The notes below the pieces were generated by a model, which saw only the letters and a program-made list of their open reading frames with translations, did no database searches and was not told the origin of the DNA. A program made the position numbers and the translations under genes. 64,000 bases of DNA from Paraburkholderia rhizosphaerae (GTDB lineage Bacteria; Pseudomonadota; Gammaproteobacteria; Burkholderiales; Burkholderiaceae), in assembly GCF_004366595.1 (NCBI RefSeq), contig NZ_SORE01000004.1:186001-250000 (forward strand), read 5' to 3'. Of this stretch, positions 35,644 through 45,241 are shown piece by piece. Numbering within the stretch: the first letter of the stretch is position 1; each line of letters starts with the position of its first letter.

Positions 35644-38481
35644 CTAGCCCGCGAGCCGTTTTTTCATCGCCGCGGTAATGCGCTGCCGTGTCTTCGCGTA
35701 AGCGGCCCACGGGTCGTCGCGCAACGTCTGCAGCCGTTCGTGCAGATTGGCCACGTTCCACTGATCGCCGGCCGTCGTTTCGCTCACTTCGTCCCAGCCG
35801 ATCGGCACCGATACGCCAAGACCCGGCCGTGCCCGCACCGAATACGCGGCGACCGTGCTCGAACCGCGGTTGTTACGCAGGTAGTCGACAAAAATCTTGC
35901 CCTTGCGATTCTGCGCGCCCATCTTCGCGGCGAACTGCTTCGGCAGCGTCGCGGCCATGTGCTGCGCGACCGCCTGCGAAAAATCCTTCACTTCGTCCCA
36001 GCCGGCATGCTTCGCGAGCGGCACCACCAGATGCAGGCCTTTACCGCCGCTCGTCTTGCAGAACGACACGAGCCCGAGTTCGTCGAGTAGCATGCGCGTC
36101 AGTTGCGCGGCCTCGATCATCCGTTCCCAGCCAAGCGATGCGTCCGGGTCGAGATCGAACACGACGCGGTCCGGCTTCTCGATGTTCGACGCCACCGCGT
36201 TCCACGTATGCAGTTCGATCGTGCCCATTTGCGCGGCGCCGACGAGCGCCTGGACGGTCTCGATCGTGATCAGCGGCGGGTGCCCCGGGTCGACCCCTTC
36301 GTGCTGCGTCACATGGGGTATCGATAGCTTCTGCGCGTGCTTCTGGAAGAACAGTTCGCCGCCGATATCCTCCGGCGCGCGCACCAGCGCAACCGGCCGG
36401 TCGCGCAGATGCGGCAGCATCCAGTCGGCGACTGATTCGTAGTAACGGACCAGATCGATCTTGCGCGCATCGGTGTGCTTGTCGATCACGCGGTCCGGGT
36501 GCGAGATGCGTACGCCTGCGACGGTTTCGGTTGTCGAGCGTTTTGCTTTCGATGCGCGCGGCGTCGCCACTTTCTGTTGCTCCGCATCCTGCGATTTCGT
36601 CGCGCGCGTGTTCTTGCGCGATGGCGATGCCGATACGGCACGCTCTTCGTCGGTGGACTGTTGCACGTCGACTCCTTTTCGCGCTGCCTCGATCACGATC
36701 TGTCGCGCGGGTTTATCGCGGCGCAGGCTGACAAACGATGCCTGACGGACGATGCCTTCATCGGTCCATTCCGCGAAGTTGCACTCGGCGACCAGTTCCG
36801 GCTTGACCCAATGCACCGGCGTGCGGCTGCGTTCGCTCGGCGCGCTCGCAAATGGCATCCGCGAAGTTTCGAGTGCGTCGAGTTCCTTTTTCAGCGAGCG
36901 CAGCCGCGCCGCATCGAAACCGGTACCGACGCGGCCGGCATAACGGAGCTTGCCGTGCGCGTCGTGGACGCCGAGCAGCAGCGCGCCGAAGTCCGTGCGA
37001 CTGCCGCCCGGCTCCGTATAGCCGCCGATCACAAACTCCTGGCGGCGCCGACACTTGAGTTTGATCCATGCGGACGTGCGGCCCGACGTGTAGCGGCTGT
37101 CGCAGCGCTTGCCGATGATCCCTTCGAGCGACATCTCGCATGCGCTTTTGAGCAGCGCCTGGGCGTCGGTGCCGAAATCGGCGGAATAACGCAGCGAATC
37201 ATCGCCGAGCGGTTCGAGTAGCGCGCGCAGCAGCGCACGGCGCTGCTCGAGCGGCACGCCGCGTAGGTCATAGCCGTTCAGATACGGCACGTCGAACAGG
37301 AACAACGTGATGTCACGCTCGCGATGGCTGTCGAACGCGTTTTGCAACGCCTGGAAGTTCGGGATGCCGTCGTTGTTGAGCACCACAGCCTCGCCATCGA
37401 GCCACGCGGTATCGACGCCGACCGCGGCGAGTGCTTGCGCCTGCTTGCTGAATTTATCGGTCCAGTCGTTGCCGGCGCGCGTATAGATTCGCACCGGGTC
37501 CTTCGCATTGCGATGATCGATTCGGGCAAGCACCCGATAGCCGTCGAATTTGATCTCGTAGCGCCACGTGTCGCCCGCGGGTGGCGAATCGACCAGCGTC
37601 GCGAGTTGTGGCTTGAATGTCGTGGGCAATGCGATTTTGACCGCGCCTTCAATCGACGGATTTCCGGCAAGCTCGCGCAGCGATTCGCTGTTGCGGGTCG
37701 CCACGATGTCAGGGTGTGAGCTGACGGCGGCGCGCTTTGTGCGTCCGGTTGTTTTCGGCTTTGCAATCACCGCGCGCGTGTGATGTGAATCCGCTGCTAC
37801 GCGCTTTGCACCGCCGCGAGCGTCGCCTTTGCCGGCTTCGCCGCCGCGGCTGCCTGTGCGGGTGTTCTCGCCGGTACCGCGCGCGCCGCGCGCGTCGGAC
37901 AGCACACTGCCCGGAAACGCATCGAGCACATCGAATTCGCTTTCGCTATGCGCGTCGCTATCGCGTTCCTTGATGAGCAGCCATTGTTCCTTGTCGCCGC
38001 TGCCGCGCATGTGGCTGCGCACCAGCGTCCAGCCGCCGTGCAACTTGTCGCCGTGCAGATGGAACTTGAGCTTGCCGGCCGCGTACGCCGCGCGCGCGTC
38101 GTCTTCGCCGCCGGCGGGCTCCCACGTGCCGCGGTCCCAGACGATCACCTCGCCCGCGCCGTAGTGCCCCTGCGGAATCGTTCCTTCGAATGAACCGTAC
38201 TCGAGCGGATGGTCCTCGACGTGCACCGCGAGCCGCTTGACCGACGGGTCGAGGCTCGGCCCCTTCGGCACCGCCCATGATTTCAGCGTGCCATCGAGTT
38301 CGAGCCGGAAGTCGTAGTGAAGCCGCCGTGCGTCGTGTTCCTGGATCACGTACGCGAGCGCGTGCGCGGACTTGCGCGCAGCGGTCCCGCTCGTCGAGCG
38401 GCGTTGTGCCGTTGCGCCCGAAGGCTCCGGTGTCTTATCGAAGCGTCGTTTGCGGTGATAGGTCTCGAGTTTGTCGGCCAT
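35644..38481 (-). CDS. ligD: ATP-dependent DNA ligase LigD (PE-ligase-polymerase) for non-homologous end joining
   Basis: LigD processes, fills and seals double-strand ends together with Ku. The 945-residue protein has three domains. The phosphoesterase domain (about 35-195) has His49, His55, Asp57 and His91, matching the P. aeruginosa metal site with a constant offset of 7. The ligase domain (about 290-590) has nucleotidyl Lys311 in KFDGYR and IIGKRCDSRY. The primase-polymerase domain (about 655-945) has DLDPDA and SGGKGLHLVVPL. Two basic Gly/Ala/Lys linkers (about 196-270 and 600-655) lengthen it relative to the 840-residue Pseudomonas enzyme. It follows ku by 78 nt. Confidence 0.97.
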   Translation of the reverse strand: MADKLETYHRKRRFDKTPEPSGATAQRRSTSGTAARKSAHALAYVIQEHDARRLHYDFRLELDGTLKSWAVPKGPSLDPSVKRLAVHVEDHPLEYGSFEGTIPQGHYGAGEVIVWDRGTWEPAGGEDDARAAYAAGKLKFHLHGDKLHGGWTLVRSHMRGSGDKEQWLLIKERDSDAHSESEFDVLDAFPGSVLSDARGARGTGENTRTGSRGGEAGKGDARGGAKRVAADSHHTRAVIAKPKTTGRTKRAAVSSHPDIVATRNSESLRELAGNPSIEGAVKIALPTTFKPQLATLVDSPPAGDTWRYEIKFDGYRVLARIDHRNAKDPVRIYTRAGNDWTDKFSKQAQALAAVGVDTAWLDGEAVVLNNDGIPNFQALQNAFDSHRERDITLFLFDVPYLNGYDLRGVPLEQRRALLRALLEPLGDDSLRYSADFGTDAQALLKSACEMSLEGIIGKRCDSRYTSGRTSAWIKLKCRRRQEFVIGGYTEPGGSRTDFGALLLGVHDAHGKLRYAGRVGTGFDAARLRSLKKELDALETSRMPFASAPSERSRTPVHWVKPELVAECNFAEWTDEGIVRQASFVSLRRDKPARQIVIEAARKGVDVQQSTDEERAVSASPSRKNTRATKSQDAEQQKVATPRASKAKRSTTETVAGVRISHPDRVIDKHTDARKIDLVRYYESVADWMLPHLRDRPVALVRAPEDIGGELFFQKHAQKLSIPHVTQHEGVDPGHPPLITIETVQALVGAAQMGTIELHTWNAVASNIEKPDRVVFDLDPDASLGWERMIEAAQLTRMLLDELGLVSFCKTSGGKGLHLVVPLAKHAGWDEVKDFSQAVAQHMAATLPKQFAAKMGAQNRKGKIFVDYLRNNRGSSTVAAYSVRARPGLGVSVPIGWDEVSETTAGDQWNVANLHERLQTLRDDPWAAYAKTRQRITAAMKKRLAG

Positions 38482-38559
38482 GATTCATCGTGACGGTCTG
38501 CTTCGTTGTATCGCGATGCGGCGCGTGCGTGGCGCGCGTCCGCACTTTCGCCCCTACAG

Positions 38560-39573
38560 TCATGCGGCGCGCCGTTTGCGCGGCGCCGAACTGCTCGCGG
38601 TGCGCCGCGCGGATGGCTTGCTCTTCGTGCGGCGCGACGTGGCGCGCTTGCCGGCCTCTGTACCGGCCTCTGTGCCGGCCTCTGTGTCGGCCTCTGTGTC
38701 GGTGTCGGCCTCGGCGTCGGCGTCCTCGCCTTTGCCGCTGGCCTTGGCGGGCGCTGCTTTGCGCGGTGGCTTCCGCCTATCGCGGCCGAGACTGCGTTTG
38801 AGCAGATCGCTCAAGTCCAGGATATCCGCGCTGCGCCGCGTTTCGCGCGGTTCCTCGACCTCGCCGATTTCCTCGGTCTTGCCCGCGCGCACCTTGCGAT
38901 CGACCAGCGCCATGATGTCGTCGTGGAACGTGTCGTGATACGTGGACGGGTCCCACCTGTCGCTCATATCGTCGATCAGCCTCTTGGCCATATCGAGCTC
39001 GCGCGCGGTAATGCCTGCCTTTTTCGGACTTTCGGGCGGTAGCTTCAGTTCGTCGTACGAACGCACTTCGGCTGCCCAGCGCAACGTATTGAGCGCAAGA
39101 ACCGGTCCGAGCGGAATCAGCACGGCGAGATGTTGCTTGTTGTGCATCACGACATTGGCGATACCGACCTTGCCGCTGTCTTTAAGCGCATCGCGCAGCA
39201 GTGCATACACTTTCTCGCCCTTGCGATCGGGCGCGAGATAGTAAGGCGTATCGAGGTACAGAAACGAAATCTCGGGCGCTTCGACAAAGGCGAGAATATC
39301 GACGGTTTGCGTCGACTCGGGGTTCGCCGAGCGAATCTCCGCATCGGACATCACGACGTACTTGCCCTTCTCGTATTCAAAGCCGCGCACGATGTTCTCG
39401 CGCGCTACTTCCTTGCCGGTGCGCTTGTTGATCTGCCGATATCCGATCGGATCGACCGAACGCTTGTCGAGCAGATTGAAGCCGACCTTCTCCGACTGCG
39501 TCGCCGGATACAACTGTACCGGCACGTGCACCAGACCGAAGCTGATCGCGCCCTTCCAGATCATGTGTGCCAT
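38560..39573 (-). CDS. ku: Non-homologous end joining protein Ku
   Basis: Bacterial Ku forms a homodimeric ring that loads on DNA ends and recruits LigD. The ATG at 39573 (MAHMIWKGAISFGLV) has GGGGAG upstream, and the open frame above it is not Ku-like. The 337-residue protein has the conserved core VQLYPATQSEKVGFNLLDK, QINKRTGKEV, YYLAPDRKGEKVYALLRDAL and DPSTYHDTFHDDIMALVDRK. After residue 265 there is a long basic and acidic tail, including an EADTEAG-type repeat and a Lys/Arg/Ser-rich end; extended C-termini in Ku are known to modulate DNA binding. It is the first gene of ku-ligD. Confidence 0.97.
   Translation of the reverse strand: MAHMIWKGAISFGLVHVPVQLYPATQSEKVGFNLLDKRSVDPIGYRQINKRTGKEVARENIVRGFEYEKGKYVVMSDAEIRSANPESTQTVDILAFVEAPEISFLYLDTPYYLAPDRKGEKVYALLRDALKDSGKVGIANVVMHNKQHLAVLIPLGPVLALNTLRWAAEVRSYDELKLPPESPKKAGITARELDMAKRLIDDMSDRWDPSTYHDTFHDDIMALVDRKVRAGKTEEIGEVEEPRETRRSADILDLSDLLKRSLGRDRRKPPRKAAPAKASGKGEDADAEADTDTEADTEAGTEAGTEAGKRATSRRTKSKPSARRTASSSAPRKRRAA
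38651..38722. repeat. 12-bp tandem repeat within ku
   Basis: Units of the form CCGGCCTCTGTG recur four times (one starting TCGG) and then decay into GTCGG-type units. They encode Thr-Glu-Ala-Gly/Asp tetrapeptides in the Ku tail. The unit length is a multiple of three, so copy-number change would keep the frame. Confidence 0.8.
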
Positions 39574-39921
39574 CCCGCGCTCCCCAGGTTCAGACTTCAG
39601 CAGAAGCAGCAAACATGCCACGCAGCCGCATGCGCGCGGCTGCGTTCGCGCGTGCGCACTTCGGACGCGACCCGACTGTGAGCGGGCTGTAACTCTTGCG
39701 TCGCGCGCGGCAAAAGATACGGGCGCCGCCGTCACCCGCTCGCGCCTGTCAACGGTACACCGGGAAACGGGCCGCGTAGCCGGTTCGGCGACGCATCGCG
39801 GACCCGTTACAATACCGGGGTTTTGCGCGCCCTTTCCGCTTCTGCGCCTGTGGTTACGTCTGTTGTTGCGTCCGCCACGGCATCCATTACCACGCCTTCT
39901 TCAGCGCCCATTCGCGTCGAC
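39574..39921. other. Divergent intergenic region ku / serB
   Basis: These 348 nt contain no supported gene. On the plus strand TACAAT near 39809 is a reasonable -10 for serB with a weak -35 18 nt upstream. No clear ku promoter was found. A serB-frame extension upstream of 39922 is Ala/Ser/Thr rich and unlike the protein core. Confidence 0.4.
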
Positions 39922-40767
39922 ATGAACCTCGTTATCCAAAGCCTTGCGCCGCTTTCCGCCGATCATCGCAAACCGCTCACCGCGCTCGCGCACGGCTCAT
40001 CCGCGACCGTGCTCGATGAGCACGCGATCCGTGTCGAAAACGCGAATCCGGCGCAGCGCGCGGACCTCGATGTGTACTGCGGCACGCACGAACTCGACTA
40101 CGCGTTTGTCGCGCCGGGCATGCGCATCACCGATTTTGGCCTCGTCGCGATGGATATGGATTCGACGCTGATCACGATCGAATGCATCGACGAAATCGCG
40201 GACTTCTGCGGACTCAAGGCCGAAGTGGCCGCGATTACCGAGGCGTCGATGCGTGGCGAGATCAAGGACTTCAATGAAAGTCTGACACGCCGCGTCGCGT
40301 TGCTGAAGGGACTCGATGCGAGCGCACTGGAACGTGTCTATGAAGAGCGTCTGCAGTTGTCGCCGGGTGCCGAACGCATGCTCGGGGGCGCGAAGGCAGC
40401 CGGGCTCAAAACGCTGCTCGTGTCGGGCGGCTTCACGTTCTTCACAGAAAAATTGCAGGCGCGGCTGAACCTCGATTTTACGCGTGCCAATACGCTGGAA
40501 ATCGTCGACGGCAAGCTGACCGGGCGTGTGCTCGGCGAGATCGTCAATGCGGATGTGAAAGCGCGTATGCTGCGCGACGCGTGCGCGAAGCTCGGCATCG
40601 AACCGCGCCGCGCGATCGCGCTCGGCGACGGCTCAAACGACCTGAAGATGATGGAAGCCGCAGGGCTGTCGGTCGCGTTTCGCGCAAAGCCCGTGGTGCG
40701 CGAAGCAGCGAGCGTCGCGTTCAATTTCGTCGGGCTGGATGGATTACTGCGGCTTTTTTCGGCGTGA
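39922..40767 (+). CDS. serB: Phosphoserine phosphatase
   Basis: SerB makes serine from phosphoserine. From ATG 39922 (MNLVIQSLAPL, the usual Burkholderia start) the protein has 281 residues. The HAD motif I is MDMDST (nucleophile Asp78, Asp80), motif II is LVSGGFTFF, motif III Lys lies in NADVKARML, and motif IV is GDGSNDLKMMEAAG. The CIDEIADFCGLK and SMRGEIKDFNESL cap region typical of SerB is present. The N-terminal 70 residues form a short ACT-like or linker region. A longer upstream start is open but less likely because of its low-complexity composition. Confidence 0.95.
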   Translation: MNLVIQSLAPLSADHRKPLTALAHGSSATVLDEHAIRVENANPAQRADLDVYCGTHELDYAFVAPGMRITDFGLVAMDMDSTLITIECIDEIADFCGLKAEVAAITEASMRGEIKDFNESLTRRVALLKGLDASALERVYEERLQLSPGAERMLGGAKAAGLKTLLVSGGFTFFTEKLQARLNLDFTRANTLEIVDGKLTGRVLGEIVNADVKARMLRDACAKLGIEPRRAIALGDGSNDLKMMEAAGLSVAFRAKPVVREAASVAFNFVGLDGLLRLFSA

Positions 40768-40907
40768 GTAACCGGTCGGGCTGCCCGGGTTGAACCTCGG
40801 TCCGCGGTATCGGCCTGCAGGCTCAGCGTGAACACGCACAGCGCGACGACCGCCGGTCAGCCCGACGGTCGCAGTCCTTGCCCGCACAATGAAGCGCCGG
40901 GCGCGCC

Positions 40908-42095
40908 TTAGCCCGCCAGCGCGTTGAGGCAGCGTTCGAGATCCGCGCGCAGATCCGCCTCGTCCTCAAGCCCCATATAGAAACGCACCAGTGTGCCGCC
41001 GTGCGGCCAGTCGGACACGCTGCGCATCGACGCGATATCGTACGGCATCACGAGGCTCGCGGCGCCGCCCCAACTCCAGCCGATCGCAAAGAGTTCGAGC
41101 GCCTCGCAGAAGGTGTCGATCTGCGCAGCGCTGTAGCGCTTGTCGAACACCACCGAAAAGAGCCCGCCGGCGCCGGTGAAATCGCGCTGATAGAACGCGT
41201 GACCCGGGCAGTCCGGCAGCGCGGGATGCAGCACGGCCGCGATTTCGGGCCGCGTCTTCAACCATTTCGCGAGCGCGAGCGCGGTGCGGTCATGCTGCTG
41301 GAAGCGCACCTGCATCGTCGGCAAGCTGCGCAGCACGAGCGAGCAGTCGTCCGACGACACGCCAATACCCATGCGCATCCGCGCGAGTTTCAGCTTGTGG
41401 TGCAGCGCCTGATCGGCTGTGATGGTCGCGCCCATCAGTACATCGGCGCCGCCCGATTGATACTTCGTGAGCGCCTGCACCGAGATATCGACACCGTGCT
41501 CGAATGGCCGGAACGCAATACCAGCCGACCATGTATTGTCGATCGCGGTGACGACCTGGCGCGAGCGCGCGACTGCCGTAATCGCGGGAATGTCCGGCAC
41601 TTCCATCGTCACCGAGCCCGGCGCTTCGAGCCAGATCAAGCGGGTATTCGGCTGGATCAGATCGGCGATGCCCGCGCCGATCATCGGGTCGTAATAGCGC
41701 GCGCTGACACCGAAGTCGCGTGCCAGCCACTCGCCGTGGTCGCGGTTCGGCGAATACGCGTTATCCGGAATCAGCACGTCGTCGCCCGATTTGACGAACG
41801 CGAAGTAGACGTTGGAAATCGACGAAAGTCCGGACGGTTGCAGCAACGCATGGTGACCGCCTTCGAGCGCGGCGAGACGCTGCGCAAGCGCGATCGACGT
41901 CGGCGTCGCGTGCAGGCCATAACGCCATTGCGCGTCGTTGCGCCAGTCGAGCGCGCGCATCGTCGCGAGATCCGGAAAGATCACGGTCGACGCTCGCGCA
42001 ACCGGCACGGAGAACGAGTCGAAACCCGGCGTCAGGTCGTCCTGCGGATGAACGATGCGCGTTTGCAGACCGTATTTCGGAGCGGATTGGGTCAT
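40908..42095 (-). CDS. metC: Cystathionine beta-lyase
   Basis: MetC cleaves cystathionine to homocysteine, pyruvate and ammonia. The 395-residue fold-type I PLP protein has Lys211 (ALTKYQSGGADVLMG) as the Schiff-base residue, QPSGLSSISNV for the phosphate loop, AIDNTWSAG with the ring-stacking Asp, and the C-terminal SWGGAASLVMPYD that is characteristic of proteobacterial beta-lyases. ATG 42095 has GGGAAA upstream. It is on the same strand as the exported protein gene upstream but separated from it by 112 nt, so it may have its own promoter. Confidence 0.92.
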   Translation of the reverse strand: MTQSAPKYGLQTRIVHPQDDLTPGFDSFSVPVARASTVIFPDLATMRALDWRNDAQWRYGLHATPTSIALAQRLAALEGGHHALLQPSGLSSISNVYFAFVKSGDDVLIPDNAYSPNRDHGEWLARDFGVSARYYDPMIGAGIADLIQPNTRLIWLEAPGSVTMEVPDIPAITAVARSRQVVTAIDNTWSAGIAFRPFEHGVDISVQALTKYQSGGADVLMGATITADQALHHKLKLARMRMGIGVSSDDCSLVLRSLPTMQVRFQQHDRTALALAKWLKTRPEIAAVLHPALPDCPGHAFYQRDFTGAGGLFSVVFDKRYSAAQIDTFCEALELFAIGWSWGGAASLVMPYDIASMRSVSDWPHGGTLVRFYMGLEDEADLRADLERCLNALAG

Positions 42096-42207
42096 ATCGG
42101 TTTCCCGTTGTCGTGTGCGTTAGTGGGGAAAGTTGAAGGACGGCGGGTTGAACGACGGCGCGCGGCTCGACGTCGTCGCGCGATGCGATGCAATGCAATG
42201 CGCGACG

Positions 42208-42882
42208 TCACTCGCCAGTGCGCAGATTGCTCACGCCATTGACGGCCTGGTCGCCGCTGTTGCCACTACTTTGCCCGTTTGCCGGCGTGGCGGCCGCCGG
42301 CGCCGGCGTAGCCGCGGCCGGCTGGCTTCCAGGCGCCGCGCCCGCCGCCGACTCGCTTCTCGCCACTGCGGGAGCGCCCGGCGGCGGCACCGGCGCGCCT
42401 GCCGCCAACGGACGCAGATCGAACTCCTGCGGATTCGAATCGTCGACGTTCATCCGTTCGCCCGACAGCGTCCCATCGGCCGCGAATTTGCCGACCCAGT
42501 TGCCCGTGATATGCGTTCCGTCGTTCGACTCTTCGACTTCGAGTGTCGTGTCCATCCGATCGCCCGCGATCAGGATCACTTCGCCGGTGTCGGTGAACTG
42601 ATATTCACCATGCACGCCGGACGGATCGTCGGTTTTCGGGCCAAGCCGCAATACGATTTGCCGGGAGCCGAGCATGCCCGCATAGCGCGGAAATTTCGCG
42701 AACCCGGCGTTCGGCTTGAGCGGCAACTGGATCGGCGGCGGCGCTGCCAGTTGCTTCACCGCGTCGCTTTGCGCGTGCGCGGCGGGCATGATCGACGCGA
42801 ACGCCATGATCGCTGTGGTCGCGATCACGCGCAGCGCACGGCGCTTGCGCGCGTGGATTCCGTTCGGCCTGGTATGGTGCAT
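42208..42882 (-). CDS. Exported protein of unknown function with disordered C-terminus
   Basis: The 224-residue product starts at ATG 42882 (AAGGA 7 nt upstream). The N-terminus is basic then hydrophobic (RALRVIATTAIMAFASIM), with a likely cut after AHA (residue 37). A folded part follows: GSRQIVLRLGPKTDDPSGVHGEYQFTDTGEVILIAGDRMDTTLEVEESNDGTHITGNWVGKFAADGTLSG, which reads as a small beta-barrel-like domain. The last 70 residues are Ala/Pro/Gly/Ser repeats. It lies between bktB and metC on one strand. No family was recognised. Confidence 0.72.
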   Translation of the reverse strand: MHHTRPNGIHARKRRALRVIATTAIMAFASIMPAAHAQSDAVKQLAAPPPIQLPLKPNAGFAKFPRYAGMLGSRQIVLRLGPKTDDPSGVHGEYQFTDTGEVILIAGDRMDTTLEVEESNDGTHITGNWVGKFAADGTLSGERMNVDDSNPQEFDLRPLAAGAPVPPPGAPAVARSESAAGAAPGSQPAAATPAPAAATPANGQSSGNSGDQAVNGVSNLRTGE

Positions 42883-42990
42883 TCGATGTTCCTTGTCGTG
42901 CCTGGTAGGGCGTGCGAAGCCGCGAAATCATACGGCGGCGCACTGCTCAGTGCGCTCGCGTCGCGATTATTTTTGCGGCTTGATTTGCAT

Positions 42991-44175
42991 TTACACGCGC
43001 TCGAAAATCGCCGCAATGCCCTGGCCGCCGCCGATGCACATCGTCACAAGCGCATAGCGGCCGCCCGTGCGCCGCAGCTCATACAGCGCCTTCACGGTCA
43101 GCAACGCGCCGGTCGCGCCGATCGGATGGCCAAGCGAAATGCCCGAGCCGTTCGGGTTGACCTTCGCGGAGTCGAGCCCGAGTTCGTTGCTGACCGCGCA
43201 CGCCTGCGCTGCGAACGCTTCGTTCGCCTCGATCACGTCGAGGTCCGCGACCGACAGGCCTGCGCGCTCGAGCACCTTGCGCGTGGCCGGCACCGGTCCG
43301 ATACCCATATAGGCCGGATCGACACCGGCATGCGCGTACGCGACCAGCCGCCCAAGCGGCTCGACGCCGCGTTTGTCCGCGACATCGCGTTCCATCAGCA
43401 CGAGCGCCGCCGCGGCGTCGTTCAACCCCGACGCGTTGCCGGCCGTGACCGTGCCATTCTCTTTGGCGAACACCGGCTTCAGCTTCGCGAAGTCTTCCGG
43501 TTTCGGGTCGGCGCGCACGTGCTCGTCGGTGTCGAACACGGTCTCGCCTTTCTTCGATGCGATCTTGACCGGCAGGATCTGTTCGCTGAAGTAACCGCCG
43601 GCAATCGCGCGCGCCGCGCGTCGGTGCGATTCCAGCGCGAGCGCATCCTGCGCATCGCGCGTGATGCCGTATTGGCGCGCGACGTTTTCCGCGGTAATGC
43701 CCATGTGAATCGTCTGGAACGGATCGTTCAGCGCGCCGAGCATCATATCGACGACGCGCGCGTCGCCCATCCGCTGGCCGAAACGCGCGGCCGGCAGGAT
43801 GTACGGCGCACGGCTCATGCTTTCAGCACCGCCGGCGATCGCGATGTCGGCGTCGCCGAGCAGCACGCTTTGCGCCGCCGAAACGACCGCCTGCAGGCCC
43901 GACCCGCATAGCCGGTTCACGGTCAGCGCGGGTGCATGCTGTGACACGCCGCCGTCGAGTGCCGCGACGCGCGCGAGATACATGTCCTTCGGCTCCGTAT
44001 GGATCACGTTGCCAAAGACGACGTGCCCCACTTCGTCGCCGCTGACGCTCGCGCGCGACAATGCTTCCCGCACAACGCGCGCCGCGAGGTCGGTCGGCGC
44101 GAAGTCTTTCAGACTGCCGCCGAAATCGCCGATTGCCGTGCGTACGCCGCTTGCCACTATCACTTCACGTTGCAT
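42991..44175 (-). CDS. bktB: Beta-ketothiolase BktB-type acetyl-CoA acyltransferase
   Basis: This 394-residue thiolase is very like C. necator BktB, which condenses acetyl-CoA with acetyl- or propionyl-CoA. The nucleophile is Cys90 (VNRLCGSGLQ), and the second Cys and His are in TMCIGGGQG and GHPIGATG. The start ATG 44175 has GGAGGAG upstream. It is one of two thiolases in the window; PhaA lies 5 kb away in the pha cluster, and identity between them appears moderate. BktB in other species supplies 3-ketovaleryl-CoA for copolymer synthesis; that role here is inference. Neighbours are a sugar kinase upstream and an exported protein downstream. Confidence 0.88.
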   Translation of the reverse strand: MQREVIVASGVRTAIGDFGGSLKDFAPTDLAARVVREALSRASVSGDEVGHVVFGNVIHTEPKDMYLARVAALDGGVSQHAPALTVNRLCGSGLQAVVSAAQSVLLGDADIAIAGGAESMSRAPYILPAARFGQRMGDARVVDMMLGALNDPFQTIHMGITAENVARQYGITRDAQDALALESHRRAARAIAGGYFSEQILPVKIASKKGETVFDTDEHVRADPKPEDFAKLKPVFAKENGTVTAGNASGLNDAAAALVLMERDVADKRGVEPLGRLVAYAHAGVDPAYMGIGPVPATRKVLERAGLSVADLDVIEANEAFAAQACAVSNELGLDSAKVNPNGSGISLGHPIGATGALLTVKALYELRRTGGRYALVTMCIGGGQGIAAIFERV

Positions 44176-44299
44176 CGCTTGCTCCTCCGTCGTAGGTCTT
44201 CAGTATGCGCCGGCGCACTCCACGGGCGATGCCGATGTCGCGCCGCCCGATTCGGTTATGCGAGACGCGCCGATGTTCCGCCGATGCCCCGCCGCCCTG

Positions 44300-45238
44300 C
44301 TATGCGGCGAGTAGCCGCTCGACGGTCGCGCGAAATGGAACCGGTGCGACCGCGCCGTAACCTTGTGTCGACAGCGCGGCCGCCGTGTTCGCGTAACGCG
44401 CGGCGGTAAATGGATCGTCGCCGGCGACGACGCGTGCGACGAACGCGCCGCCGAAGCAGTCTCCCGCGCCGGTCGCATCGACTGCATTCACCTCGAGCGC
44501 GGGCACGACACGCCGTTCATCGCGCGTCGCCACGTAAGCGCCGTCGCGACCGAGCTTCAATGCGACCACGCGCGGGCCCTGCTCGAGAATAAAATCGACG
44601 ATTTCATCGCGCTGCGCGAGGCCCGTGAGCACGGTGACATCATCCCAGCTCGGCAGGCAGATGTCGCACTGGCGTATCGCCTCGAGCATCACGGCGCGGG
44701 CGCGTGCGAGCGGCCACAGCTTGAGCCGCAGGTTCGTATCGAAGCTGACGCGCACACCATGCATGCGCGCATGGGCGATCGCCGCGAACGCCGCATCGCA
44801 CGCTGTGACGCTGATTGCCAGACTGATGCCCGATAGGTGCACGACCTTCGCGGCAGCAATGGTGTCCAGCGGCAGATCGTACGGCGCATAGCGGCTCGCG
44901 GCGGACCCGGCACGCAGATAATCGAACTGATGGCCGGCGCAACCGTGCGATACGAAATACACACCGGTCGGCGCGCTTTCATCGACACGCACGCACGATG
45001 TATCGACCCGCTCGCTACGCCACAGCTCGAGCAGCAACTCGCCGAACCGGTCGCGGCCAACGGCCGATACGAAACCCGCCGACGCGCCCTGGCGCGCGGC
45101 GGCAATGCAGAAGTTCGACGTGTCACCGCCGAAACCTTGCAGCCAGTTGGGCTCCCCGGGCTGCGCCTGGTTGAATTCGACCATCGCCTCGCCGAGCGCG
45201 AGAATCTCCGGCGCATCGGCTTGCGTGTGATTCACCAT
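44300..45238 (-). CDS. kdgK: PfkB-family sugar kinase, 2-keto-3-deoxygluconate kinase type
   Basis: This is a ribokinase/PfkB-fold kinase of 312 residues. The N-terminal substrate loop is GFGGDTSNFCIAAARQG (about 35-51), and the C-terminal ATP/anion-hole motif is DATGAGDCFGGAF (254-266) with catalytic Asp260. The pattern GEAMVEFNQ and SFDTNLRLKLWP fits 2-dehydro-3-deoxygluconokinases, which phosphorylate KDG for the Entner-Doudoroff aldolase. It begins 3 nt after the rimO stop, so it is translationally linked to rimO although functionally unrelated. The exact sugar is not proven by sequence. Confidence 0.8.
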   Translation of the reverse strand: MVNHTQADAPEILALGEAMVEFNQAQPGEPNWLQGFGGDTSNFCIAAARQGASAGFVSAVGRDRFGELLLELWRSERVDTSCVRVDESAPTGVYFVSHGCAGHQFDYLRAGSAASRYAPYDLPLDTIAAAKVVHLSGISLAISVTACDAAFAAIAHARMHGVRVSFDTNLRLKLWPLARARAVMLEAIRQCDICLPSWDDVTVLTGLAQRDEIVDFILEQGPRVVALKLGRDGAYVATRDERRVVPALEVNAVDATGAGDCFGGAFVARVVAGDDPFTAARYANTAAALSTQGYGAVAPVPFRATVERLLAA

Positions 45239-45241
45239 GGG

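Noticed and set aside
38651..38722. CRISPR-like repeat array
   Set aside because: Direct 12-bp units without spacers, inside the ku coding frame; a coding repeat, not CRISPR.
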